This document shows, one piece after another, positions 18,418-26,934 of a stretch of DNA of 64,000 nt; the first letter of the stretch is position 1; each line of letters starts with the position of its first letter. A program made the translations under genes and the position numbers. The notes beneath the pieces are model-generated. The model saw only the letters and a list, made by a program, of their open reading frames with translations, did not search any database and was not told the DNA's origin. Source of the DNA: Leifsonia sp. ku-ls (GTDB lineage Bacteria > Actinomycetota > Actinomycetes > Actinomycetales > Microbacteriaceae); the NCBI GenBank assembly GCA_003367665.1, contig QKXI01000002.1, forward strand, positions 62,001-126,000, in the 5' to 3' direction.

Positions 18418-21400
18418 TGCGCGGGACGTGGACGCGGACGGCGGTCACCGCCGCCGCGCTCGGAGCGCTCGTCGCGGCGGGTACGGTCACACCTGCCGAG
18501 GCGGCACCGTGGGAGATCGCGCGCCGCACCGCCGCCGCGACGCTCGCCGAGGTGCGAGCGGCCGCCGCCGATCGGGAGAACCGGGAGAAGGCGGAGACGA
18601 CACCGCCTGCGCCCGTGGCCGAGGGCACGATCCGTCCCGGAGCCTCGTCCAAGATCGTCGCCGACGGCCTGGGTGTCACGGCGACGTTCTCCGGGCACGA
18701 CGTCGACAACGAGCTCACCGTGTCGGTGGGCGAGGCCCCGAAGACGGCGGAGGTGTCGGCGCGCTCCGAGCAGCCCGGCGGCGGCATCCCGGTGTCCGAC
18801 GCCGTCGAGATCACGGCGATGGACGGCTCGGGCAAGGAGCGCACCTCCTTTCCGGCGAAACGGGTGAAGACGCGCGGTGGAGGCGACAAGGGGCCGATCG
18901 TGTCCGATGTCGTGCCCGGCCTCGCCCTCTCGCTGACGCCCGACAAGAAGGCGATGAAGGCGAGCGACGTCGACCCCGCCAGTCTCCGGATCTACACGCG
19001 CGAGGGCGCGGGGGATCCGTGGACCGCGCTGCCGTCCTACTACGACAAGAAGACCGGGCTGGTGAAGGGCGAGTCCACGCATCTCTCGCAGTTCGTGGTG
19101 ATCGGAACGAAGTTCGTCCCGCCGCCGGGACCGGTGGTGGTGCTCGATCCCGACAACGACGAGGGCCACGTCACGACGCCGGCCCCTCCGGTGTCGGAGC
19201 TGGGTTACAACATCCGGCTCGCGCAACGCGTTCGAGAACTGCTTCAGCAGGACTGTCGGGCGTCCGTGGTGGTGACGCGTGAGGACCCGGCCGTTCCCTA
19301 CGTCAGCAGAGCGACACGCGCCGGGATCGCGGCCAGCTACAACCCCGCTGCGACGGTCGGCGTTGCCTTCAACACCCTGGACGGCGAGTCCTGGGGTGGC
19401 GTGGACCCGTCGGTGGGCGGCTCGCAGGTCTACTCCCGCGGCGGGGCCGCCGATGACGCGCTCTCGAACTCGATGGTCGGGAACCTGCCCGCCTACACGA
19501 CCCGACCGGCGAAGAACATGGGGAACAACGGCAACTTCCCCGGCAGCGAGTTCGATGGCGTCCCGGGCGCGTTGACGCATCTCGAGGCGCTGTTCCTGGA
19601 CAACAACCTCGACCGCGCCATCATCGACGATCCGGCCGGTTTCCAGAGCCTCGCGAACGGCGTCCTGGTCGGCCTCGGCACGTGGCTGGAGACGCAGGGC
19701 TTCGACTGCACCGATCCGGTCACCGGCGGCTGGCCGGCGCCGCCGTCCGCGGCCGACATCGCCCGCTGGCGCCTGCTGGGGCTGCAGAACTACCTGACCT
19801 ACGGCGGTGAGCCCTTCTCCTTCTCCACCGGCAACCTGGTCGAGCAGGAGAAGCTGTTCTCCCTTCCCGGACTCGGCGGCTCGACGACCGACCTCACGCT
19901 GTTCTACAACTCCCAGGACGGTCGTCTGTCCCGAGTGGGCGCCGGCTGGTCCTTCGGCCTCGGTGCTCGCGCCCAGCGGTTCGACGACGGAAGCGTCATG
20001 GTCGTGCGTGGCGACGGCGCCAGCTTCGTCTTCAACCCGGACGGCGTCGGCGGCTACCGCCCTGAGCCCGGCCTGCACCAGACGCTGACCGAGCAGCCCG
20101 GCGGCCGGCTCCTGCTCACGGACGTCTCCGGCGAATCCTGGGTCTTCGACGCGGGCGACATCGAAGGCATCGGCGAACTGGTCTCGCGCACCGACGCAGA
20201 GGGAAACACCACCACGCTGAGCTATGGCCCGGCGGATCCGGACGTCCAACAGTTCGTGCCGCTCACCTCGATCACCGTCCCCGGCGGCCAGGTCATCCAG
20301 GTGCAGTCCGACGCCGCCGGACGGGTCACCGGCTTCACGCGGCCCGGCGGCGATCATTGGGATCTCGCCTACGACCAGGCGGGTGACCTGCGCTCGATCA
20401 CGCTGCCGGACGGGCGTACGCACCAGTTCACGTACGACGCGTCGCACCAGCTGATCACCGCGACGGATGCCACCGGGACGCTGTACCTGAAGAACGAGTA
20501 CGACGCCGCCGGCCGCGTGACGAAGCAGTGGGATGCGGCGGGCAAGGTGCGCACGCTGGACTACTCGAAGCCCGGCCAGACGACCTATACGGACACGCTC
20601 GGGCGGAAGAGCGTGTACTTCTACGATGCGGCCTATCGGGTCACGAAGGTGCAGCATCCGGACGGCACCACGGCGTCGTTCTCGTTCGACGATCAGAACA
20701 ACGTCACGAGCTCGACCGACGAGAACGCGCACACGACCCGCTACGACTACGACGCCACCGGGAACATCGTGACGGAGACCACGCCCTCCGGCCAGGCGAT
20801 CAAGTACACCTACACCCCGACCGGACGGCTCGCGACGAAGACGGATGCCGGCGGGGCGAAAGGCGCGGCACGAACGTGGGCGTACGACTACGACGCGTCG
20901 GGACGCCTGGCCACGGTCCACCAGCCGGATGGCACAGCACTCCAGTACCGCTACGACGGCGCGGGGAACCTGACCGCGTCCGTCCAGCCGTCGGGCGCGA
21001 CGACGACGTACGGCCACGATGCCGCGGGCAACATCACCTCGGTCACCGACCCGGTCGGCGGCGTGACGCAGTACGCGTACGACGCTGCGGGACGCATCAC
21101 GGCCGTGACGGACGCGAACGGGCGCACGACCTCCTACGGCTGGGACAGTGGTGACCGCGTCACGGCGGTCACCGATCCGGCGGGCGCCGTCACCGCCTAC
21201 GGATATGAGCCGAACGACCACGTCTCGTCCGTGACCCATCCGACCGGAGGGACGAGCACGTTCGCCTGGGACGCGCTCTTCCACCTGACGCAGACCACGA
21301 ACCCGGTCGGCGGGGTCACGGCGTACACGTATGACGGCGAGGCCTCCCTGATCGGCACGAAGGGACCGCTCGGGGAGACGACCGGCTACCGCACCGACGG

Positions 21401-24400
21401 AAGGGACAGGGTCGTCGAGGTCACGGATCCCGACGGCGGCACGTGGAAGCGGGAGTACGACGGTGTCGGCAATCTCACGCGCGTGACGTCGCCGTCCGGT
21501 GCGTCGACGCGCTACGCCTACGACTCGTCCGGGAACCTGCTGTCGCAGACCGATCCGACCGGGGCGACGACGCGGTATGCGTACGACGGCGTCGGACGTC
21601 CGGTCAAAGTGACCGACGCCGACGGGGTCGTCCTGCGGTTCGAGTACGACCTCCTGGACCGGGTCACCCGGGTCACGGACGGGGCGGGCAAGCACACGGA
21701 CTACGGCTACGACGCCGACGGGAGTGTCGTCACCGTGACGAACCGCAAGGGCGATGTCAGCGCCTACGCGTACGACGCCGCCGGGCGTCTCGTCTCATCG
21801 ACCACTCCGACGGGCGCGACCACGTCGTATTCCTACGACGCGGTCGGCAACGTCTTGGCGACGACCGACCCGCTCGGCCGCACCACCACGACCGTCTACA
21901 CCCCGACGGACCGGGTCGCCTCGGTGACGGACCCGGCGGGCCGGACGACGTCATACGAGTACGACGCCGCGGGCCGCCGGACGTCGGTGACGGACGCCAA
22001 CGGCCACACCACGCGCTCCGCATACGACGCGGCCGGCCGGCAGACGGAGCTCACCGACCCGACAGGCGCGACGACCGCCTACGGCTACGACCTGTCGGGG
22101 CGGCAGACCTCGCTGGTCTCGCCCGGTGGGAGCACGACGCGCTACGAGTACGACCTCGCCGGTCAGCTCACGCGAGTCGTCGAAGGGTACAAGAAGGGCG
22201 CCAAGCCGGGCCCCGACGTCAATGTCTCCACCGGCTACGACTATGACCCGGACGGGAACCTCCTGACCGTGACCGACCCGAACGGGCACGCCACCCGCTA
22301 CATCGTGGATGCGGCAGGTCGTACGACGAGCGAGACGAACGCCGTCGGCAACACGAGCCGTCGCACCTACACCGCCGCCGGCCGTGTCGGGTCGGTCATC
22401 ACGGGAACAGGTGCGGCAACGAGCTTCCGCTATGACAAGCGCGGCGACCTGACCCGGCAGGACGCCGCGGGCACGATCGCGACGTTCGAGTACGACAGCG
22501 AGCAGAATCTGATCGCCGTGACCGACCCGGGCGGTGTCACCGGCTTCCATTACGACGCGGACGGCCGGACGGCCGTCCAGATCGATCAACAGGGCGGCCG
22601 GCTGAAGACGGCGTACGACAAGGCTGGACAGACCGTCGGGGTCACCCTCCCGACCGGTCAGCAGCTGTCATACACCTACGACCAGGCGGGCAGGCCGACC
22701 TCGCAGTCGTCCCCGTGGGGCGATCTAGCCTACTCCTGGGACCCGGTCGGAAACCTCGCCCGCCTGGACCGCTCGACCGGCGTGGCATCGACTTACGCCT
22801 ACGACCCGGCGGACCGCATCACCGCGATCACTCACATCACCCCGCAGCCGGCGTCCGCGCCGACCCCTGTCGCGACTGCGTCTCCTGCGCCGTACGCCAA
22901 GGGCACCGCGGATGGCGCGAAGTGCACCGGGGTCGGAGGGTATCTGGGCGCGCGGGCGGCATCGTCGAGCACGGCGCCCCTCTGCGAGAAGACGGCCGAA
23001 TATGTGAAGGGCCGCACCCTGCCGGTGGAAGGCAACCCGGTCCCCGACGGTGGTGTGCTGTCGTATCGCTACGTGTACGACGCAGACGGCCAGGTGACCT
23101 CGGCGACGCGGCGCATCGCGTCGGCTCCGGACCAGTTGGCCTCCGCTGCACAGCCGCCGGCATCCACGTCACCGACCTCTGTCACGACAACCGCGACGAC
23201 CTACGGCTACGACCGGCTGGGCCGGTTGACGTCGTCGACGACGTCGGCGGGGGAGAAGAACGCCTACGGCTACGACGCTGCCGGCAACCGGACGAGCTGG
23301 ACCCGCTCGGGCGCGAGGGACGGGAACTTCACCCAGTCGACGCGATTCAACGACGCGAACCAGCTGACCGGTTCCGAGACCACCGGTCGCGGTCGCGGCG
23401 TCGCCGCCGGTGTGGCGTCGTACTCGTACGACGCCGCCGGGAACCGGGTGAACCAGACCGTCGGGGGTGTCTCGACGCGGTACGCGTACAACCCGGCCGG
23501 TCAGACGACGGAGGCCGCCCGCGACGGTCGGACGGTCTCGTACGGGTACGACGGTCTGGGCCGGAACACCTCGGTGACCGATCAGACGAAGCACGGCACC
23601 ACGACCACGCGCACGACCTTCGACGGAACGGCCCCGGCTCAGACCCGCTCCGACACGGGCGGCACGACGACGCTGATCCGTGACGCGCTGGGCAGCCTGG
23701 CCGAGCACGTGACGCAGGACGGGACGGCAACCTGGGATCTGCTGGATCGTCTGGGGTCGACGGTGGCGGGGGCGTGTGGTGGTTCGATCACGCAATTGTC
23801 GGCGTACGAGGACTGGGGCGGGCAGCGGTTCGAGACCGGAGGCTGGTCGGCGGGAGAGAACTTCACCGGCGAGGTGACGGACCCGACCGAGGGTCTGCAC
23901 CACTACTACGCGCGCTCGTACGACCCGGGTGCGGGGGTGTGGACGAGCGCGGACCCGTGGCGGGGGCTGCTGAACCAGCCGCAGTCGCTGCACCGGTACG
24001 CGTACGTGTGGAACAGCCCGCTCACGAACATCGACATCGACGGCAACCGGTGCGCGAGCGTGAACCCGAAGTCGGACGGTCTGCCCCTCGGGTGCGGCGC
24101 GCCACCGGTGCAAGCACATGACAATGTGCGCAAGCCACCGGACCCGCCGCAGGATCTTCGAGGGCAAGAGGATGGGGACCGTCCGAAGGCAACAGGGCCG
24201 AACAGCAAGAACGACGTCACAGACAGCCATGGCTGCAAGCCCGGCACCCAGTGGTACACCAACTCCTACACCAGCGGTCGTTGCGTCAGCTCCGAGGTGT
24301 TGCGCCAGCAGTCCGCTGGCCTCGATTCGATCATTGCTTGGTTGGCCGAACACCCGAACGCGCAGGGCTCGATCTGCGGCGTCTTACTGTGCGTGGCTTT

Positions 24401-24641
24401 GGGCCCCTCGATGGTTGGTATCGGACCAGCCGTCAAGGCGGGCGTTGAAGTCGGCGCCGGTGTCACCACCGGTGACAAAACGTCAGGTCTCGGCGTTCAG
24501 GGGAGTTGCTCGGCGGCGCTCGGCCCCGGCGGCGTCTATGTGGACTACTCACGCGACTTGGCCGGTCGTCAGAATGTCGGGGGCGGGTATGCGGCCGGGG
24601 CGTCTCTTGGGTGCAGTGGCTTGATCGTTTGGACGTGGTGA
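18417..24641 (+). CDS. secreted RHS/YD-repeat polymorphic toxin-like protein
   Basis: A 2,074-aa exported protein. It has a signal peptide (residues 1-30, ending TPAEA). Around residues 239-420 is an N-acetylmuramoyl-L-alanine amidase-like domain (VVVLDPDND, SELGYNIRLAQRVRELLQQ, SVVVTRED, THLEALFLDNN) in which expected zinc histidines appear lost. An entry motif GGEPFSFSTGNLVEQ (about residue 462) leads into dozens of YD repeats (YDAAGR, YDADG types) to about 1800. The RHS core (HHYYARSYDPGAGVWTSADP) lies near 1825-1845. The last ~197 residues after NIDIDGN are unique and contain Cys residues and a hydrophobic stretch near GSICGVLLCVALGPS. In known RHS proteins the shell encloses a C-terminal toxin; no toxin family is recognised here. 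It overlaps the genes before and after it by one base each. Confidence 0.9.
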   Translation: MRGTWTRTAVTAAALGALVAAGTVTPAEAAPWEIARRTAAATLAEVRAAAADRENREKAETTPPAPVAEGTIRPGASSKIVADGLGVTATFSGHDVDNELTVSVGEAPKTAEVSARSEQPGGGIPVSDAVEITAMDGSGKERTSFPAKRVKTRGGGDKGPIVSDVVPGLALSLTPDKKAMKASDVDPASLRIYTREGAGDPWTALPSYYDKKTGLVKGESTHLSQFVVIGTKFVPPPGPVVVLDPDNDEGHVTTPAPPVSELGYNIRLAQRVRELLQQDCRASVVVTREDPAVPYVSRATRAGIAASYNPAATVGVAFNTLDGESWGGVDPSVGGSQVYSRGGAADDALSNSMVGNLPAYTTRPAKNMGNNGNFPGSEFDGVPGALTHLEALFLDNNLDRAIIDDPAGFQSLANGVLVGLGTWLETQGFDCTDPVTGGWPAPPSAADIARWRLLGLQNYLTYGGEPFSFSTGNLVEQEKLFSLPGLGGSTTDLTLFYNSQDGRLSRVGAGWSFGLGARAQRFDDGSVMVVRGDGASFVFNPDGVGGYRPEPGLHQTLTEQPGGRLLLTDVSGESWVFDAGDIEGIGELVSRTDAEGNTTTLSYGPADPDVQQFVPLTSITVPGGQVIQVQSDAAGRVTGFTRPGGDHWDLAYDQAGDLRSITLPDGRTHQFTYDASHQLITATDATGTLYLKNEYDAAGRVTKQWDAAGKVRTLDYSKPGQTTYTDTLGRKSVYFYDAAYRVTKVQHPDGTTASFSFDDQNNVTSSTDENAHTTRYDYDATGNIVTETTPSGQAIKYTYTPTGRLATKTDAGGAKGAARTWAYDYDASGRLATVHQPDGTALQYRYDGAGNLTASVQPSGATTTYGHDAAGNITSVTDPVGGVTQYAYDAAGRITAVTDANGRTTSYGWDSGDRVTAVTDPAGAVTAYGYEPNDHVSSVTHPTGGTSTFAWDALFHLTQTTNPVGGVTAYTYDGEASLIGTKGPLGETTGYRTDGRDRVVEVTDPDGGTWKREYDGVGNLTRVTSPSGASTRYAYDSSGNLLSQTDPTGATTRYAYDGVGRPVKVTDADGVVLRFEYDLLDRVTRVTDGAGKHTDYGYDADGSVVTVTNRKGDVSAYAYDAAGRLVSSTTPTGATTSYSYDAVGNVLATTDPLGRTTTTVYTPTDRVASVTDPAGRTTSYEYDAAGRRTSVTDANGHTTRSAYDAAGRQTELTDPTGATTAYGYDLSGRQTSLVSPGGSTTRYEYDLAGQLTRVVEGYKKGAKPGPDVNVSTGYDYDPDGNLLTVTDPNGHATRYIVDAAGRTTSETNAVGNTSRRTYTAAGRVGSVITGTGAATSFRYDKRGDLTRQDAAGTIATFEYDSEQNLIAVTDPGGVTGFHYDADGRTAVQIDQQGGRLKTAYDKAGQTVGVTLPTGQQLSYTYDQAGRPTSQSSPWGDLAYSWDPVGNLARLDRSTGVASTYAYDPADRITAITHITPQPASAPTPVATASPAPYAKGTADGAKCTGVGGYLGARAASSSTAPLCEKTAEYVKGRTLPVEGNPVPDGGVLSYRYVYDADGQVTSATRRIASAPDQLASAAQPPASTSPTSVTTTATTYGYDRLGRLTSSTTSAGEKNAYGYDAAGNRTSWTRSGARDGNFTQSTRFNDANQLTGSETTGRGRGVAAGVASYSYDAAGNRVNQTVGGVSTRYAYNPAGQTTEAARDGRTVSYGYDGLGRNTSVTDQTKHGTTTTRTTFDGTAPAQTRSDTGGTTTLIRDALGSLAEHVTQDGTATWDLLDRLGSTVAGACGGSITQLSAYEDWGGQRFETGGWSAGENFTGEVTDPTEGLHHYYARSYDPGAGVWTSADPWRGLLNQPQSLHRYAYVWNSPLTNIDIDGNRCASVNPKSDGLPLGCGAPPVQAHDNVRKPPDPPQDLRGQEDGDRPKATGPNSKNDVTDSHGCKPGTQWYTNSYTSGRCVSSEVLRQQSAGLDSIIAWLAEHPNAQGSICGVLLCVALGPSMVGIGPAVKAGVEVGAGVTTGDKTSGLGVQGSCSAALGPGGVYVDYSRDLAGRQNVGGGYAAGASLGCSGLIVWTW

Positions 24642-24886
24642 TGAAAACCGAGGCAATCGTTGGGCTTGCTATCTCCACCCCCTTAGCGCTTGTGGCTGGC
24701 GCGGGTCTCATCATCTGGCGGAAGCGGGTAGCCGAGTGGTACCGGGACATCTTCGCTGCCATTGGCAGGATCGGTGATCCGTTCGCGAAGGCGGCAAGCC
24801 CGCGGACGGTCGCATTGGTGGGTTGCGGCTTTATGTTGATCGGATTGTTCAATGGTGCGCGACTACTTGTTTGGCTTCTTTCATGA
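24641..24886 (+). CDS. tiny membrane protein, candidate immunity protein
   Basis: An 81-aa protein whose ATG shares a base with the RHS stop (TGATG). It has two membrane helices: residues 5-25 (AIVGLAISTPLALVAGAGLII) and about 58-80 (VALVGCGFMLIGLFNGARLLV). A basic and aromatic cytoplasmic-type loop (WRKRVAEWYRDIF) lies between them. No family is recognised. Immunity genes directly follow their RHS toxins, and integral-membrane immunity proteins usually counter toxins that act on the membrane, so that role is proposed by position only. GC is visibly lower than in the RHS repeats. Confidence 0.6.
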   Translation: MKTEAIVGLAISTPLALVAGAGLIIWRKRVAEWYRDIFAAIGRIGDPFAKAASPRTVALVGCGFMLIGLFNGARLLVWLLS

Positions 24887-25119
24887 GAAACGATCCGTGG
24901 ACCCTTCTCATGCTCTTCATCGTTGGATTGGTGGCATTGAGCATGGCCGTCGGGGTTACATCGACGCGGTCTCGATTGCAACGCTGGCTCACTAATGCAG
25001 GCCAATCCAGGAGAAGCGCTCGCGTAGCGGTCTGGATCACATCAACAACTTTGTTTCTCGTGGGCATCTTCGCTGTTGCTTTGGTTCTGATTCACCTAGC
25101 TGAACTGATGAAAGGATGA
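24883..25119 (+). CDS. second tiny membrane protein downstream of RHS
   Basis: A 78-aa protein starting at an ATGA overlap with the previous stop. Two membrane helices are visible: residues 6-26 (WTLLMLFIVGLVALSMAVGV) and 50-72 (VAVWITSTTLFLVGIFAVALV). A basic loop with several Arg and Ser residues lies between. Its topology mirrors that of the preceding protein, but clear sequence identity is not evident by eye. Coupling to RHS makes it a second immunity candidate. Base composition is AT-rich for this genome. Confidence 0.55.
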   Translation: MRNDPWTLLMLFIVGLVALSMAVGVTSTRSRLQRWLTNAGQSRRSARVAVWITSTTLFLVGIFAVALVLIHLAELMKG

Positions 25120-25146
25120 CATGGAGGTGGCGGGTCGCGGCTTCAG

Positions 25147-25512
25147 ATTCCGAGACCCCGGTCGCGGCCACCGCGGGCGTGGCGTCATATTCGTACACCC
25201 TGCGGCAACCGGGTGAACCAGACGGTCGGTGGTGTCTCGACGCGGTACGCGTACAACCCGGTCGGTCAGATGACGGAGGTCGCCTATAACGGCAGGACGG
25301 CCTTGTGCCAGTACGACGGCCTCGGGTGGAACGCCTCTGTGACCGATCAGAATCGTGGACGGCCGACGCGATTCCGCGCGGGAGCGGTCCACACCGTGAC
25401 GCTCTCTCAGGTAGTGGTGCGTCAGGCTCCGGTCATTTGTGCCGAACCGCAGGATGAAGCACCAGAGCACAAGGATCAGCCGCCGGGTAGGACCGGAAGG
25501 TGCAAGGAGTGA
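25147..25512 (+). pseudogene. decayed fragment of an RHS YD-repeat region
   Basis: Bases 25147-25350 align with 23371-23585 of the intact RHS gene, with small deletions and many substitutions. The fragment VNQTVGGVSTRYAYNP is nearly identical to the intact protein, and the similarity continues to SVTDQ. A deletion near 25195-25205 breaks the frame upstream; after 25350 the sequence diverges and stays open to 25512 without recognisable motifs. There is no start, core motif or toxin tip. It is best explained as the remnant of a duplicated or displaced RHS cassette end. Confidence 0.75.
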
Positions 25513-25997
25513 AGGCCGATTACGCGACGCCGATCCATTGGCGTCGGAGTGCACTCAACGGGGCAAGCTGGGTGAGTTGTGTGTTGACCTTAGGAGACGA
25601 GGTTCTGGAGTTGCGAAGCGACAGCGGTGTGGTGTTCCGCTTGCCGGTTTCGAAAGTTGTGGCGAGGTTCACCCTCTTCGGCAACATGCTGATTTCGGAC
25701 GCCGATGACGACCTCGATTCATTCACCCTTTCCATGGACGTGAATTGGACAACACCGCCACCGAGCCCTGCCCAGGTCGATTACCCGCGACAGGTGCAGT
25801 CCAAGATGGATCATCGCCAGCAGCGATCCCGCTGGGTGATGGACGAGTGGCGCCGGTCGCTCGCGCACGCCGGAGCACAGGTTGGCGGAAGCAGGCGAAA
25901 TGGCTTGATGTACCTCGTTCCTTGCTGCATCGGCGGACTGCTGCTCGCCGCGACGGTTCTGACGGCTGCCATCGTCGCGGCTGGCGCGGGTGGATGA
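25500..25997 (+). CDS. hypothetical protein with C-terminal membrane anchor
   Basis: A 165-aa protein of no recognised family. Residues 1-85 look like a small beta-rich domain (WVSCVLTLGDEVLELRSDSG, VVFRLPVSKVVARFTLFGN), residues 85-125 are charged, and residues 135-160 form one membrane helix (LMYLVPCCIGGLLLAATVLTA). The start is GTG 25500, with AGGA about 7 nt upstream; GTG 25509 is an alternative. Lower GC and its place after the RHS remnant suggest an orphan immunity-like or cassette gene, an inference only. Confidence 0.55.
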   Translation: MQGVKADYATPIHWRRSALNGASWVSCVLTLGDEVLELRSDSGVVFRLPVSKVVARFTLFGNMLISDADDDLDSFTLSMDVNWTTPPPSPAQVDYPRQVQSKMDHRQQRSRWVMDEWRRSLAHAGAQVGGSRRNGLMYLVPCCIGGLLLAATVLTAAIVAAGAGG

Positions 25998-26313
25998 TCG
26001 CGTGGGCGAGCCGATCATCGTACTGGCAGCATTAGTGGCAGCTGTTGCCTTGGTAGGCGGCCTTGCGATATGGCGTATGGAGGTCTCGCGAAGGCGCGCC
26101 ACGGCGGTAGAGGGCGTGCATGGCGTTGTCACGTCAAAACGTGTGTCTGCCGAGCATGCGGAATCGTCTACGCCTTTGGCAGGAGGTGGTCCGCGCGCGA
26201 TTCTCGCGCCGAAGTCGTACGTGCTCACCATCAGCACGGCTCGCGGCCGTCGGGATCTCGTTGTGAACCAGGGCGCCTATGACTCGTATGACATAGGCGA
26301 CACGTTCCCGTGA
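25990..26313 (+). CDS. hypothetical membrane protein of the RHS island
   Basis: A 107-aa protein whose GTG start overlaps the previous gene by 8 nt. An N-terminal membrane helix (residues 9-29, IIVLAALVAAVALVGGLAIW) is followed by a basic stretch and a small beta-rich domain: VHGVVTSKRVSAE, then YVLTISTARGRRDLVVNQ, ending DSYDIGDTFP. This helix-plus-domain pattern weakly recalls DUF2500-like membrane proteins, but that resemblance is not relied on. It forms a run of overlapping small genes with its neighbours. Confidence 0.55.
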   Translation: MDDRVGEPIIVLAALVAAVALVGGLAIWRMEVSRRRATAVEGVHGVVTSKRVSAEHAESSTPLAGGGPRAILAPKSYVLTISTARGRRDLVVNQGAYDSYDIGDTFP

Positions 26314-26387
26314 CGAGGTCGGCACGTTTCTGCAGGCAAGATGCCGGAGCCGGGTACGCCACAAGCGCTTCATCGAGGAACGCAGTG

Positions 26388-26657
26388 ATGCCCGCTTGGG
26401 TCGCGATCGCACTCTTGTGCGTCGGCATAGGAGGCATGTTGGCCATGCCGTGGGCTCGGCGCTTTGACGCCAAGAGCGGGGAGGGTCGGAGCGCCGCGGG
26501 AACGAAGAGCCGACAGCTTCCGGAATGGATTGCGGCCGTCGTTGCCGTTGCGCTGATCCTGGCGGGCGCGGCCGTCAGCGCGATCCCATGGAAGGACGCT
26601 GCACCACATGCGCACCTTGGGCGTCCGCGCCTATCGTGCCGCCCGGCGCGCCGCTGA
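26388..26657 (+). CDS. small two-helix membrane protein of the RHS island
   Basis: An 89-aa protein. ATG 26388 is chosen because GAGGAA lies 7 nt before it; the same frame is open from GTG 26310, which overlaps the previous stop (GTGA). There are two membrane helices, residues 3-22 (AWVAIALLCVGIGGMLAMPW) and about 46-65 (WIAAVVAVALILAGAAVSAI), joined by a polar, basic loop, and an Arg-rich tail. The layout resembles the two tiny proteins directly after the RHS gene. No family is recognised. Confidence 0.5.
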   Translation: MPAWVAIALLCVGIGGMLAMPWARRFDAKSGEGRSAAGTKSRQLPEWIAAVVAVALILAGAAVSAIPWKDAAPHAHLGRPRLSCRPARR

Positions 26658-26934
26658 CGTGAAGAGCTGGGTGCTCGGCGCCGCCAACCACTGTGCTCTG
26701 AGCCTGAGCCTCACACCGCTCTTCGGGGTCGCGATCATCACGGGGGCATTTCCACCGCGGTCACGTTGTCTGTCGACGCGAGGCGAGTCCCGGCGGTTTC
26801 GTCGTGTCTAATCGCTTCCGGCCTGCTCGTTGTCGTCCTCGTGCTCGCCCGCATCCCGGTGGGGCTGTCTTCGCGCCTCCTCTATTTCTAGCGGTGGCGC
26901 AACAACGCTCCGCTCACGCCACCGCCGCCACCCT
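26658..26934. other. gene-free edge of the accessory region
   Basis: A 277-nt gap between the last island gene and the convergent enoyl-CoA hydratase gene. A short open frame (26608-26811) lacks a ribosome-binding site and a plausible protein pattern. I see no tRNA, transposase, direct-repeat boundary or clear terminator. GC rises back to the genome level near 26930. Confidence 0.5.

Noticed and set aside
18219-21695. 1,158-codon open frame on the minus strand across the RHS gene
   Set aside because: It is a shadow of the GC-rich, periodic YD repeats; it has no ribosome-binding site or known domain, and it also crosses the upstream gene.
24100-26700. Insertion sequence as the cause of the low-GC region
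   Set aside because: No transposase fragment or terminal inverted repeat was found; RHS tip exchange explains the composition.
26608-26811. Short plus-strand open frame at the island edge
   Set aside because: It overlaps the end of the preceding gene, lacks a ribosome-binding site and has no plausible protein pattern.
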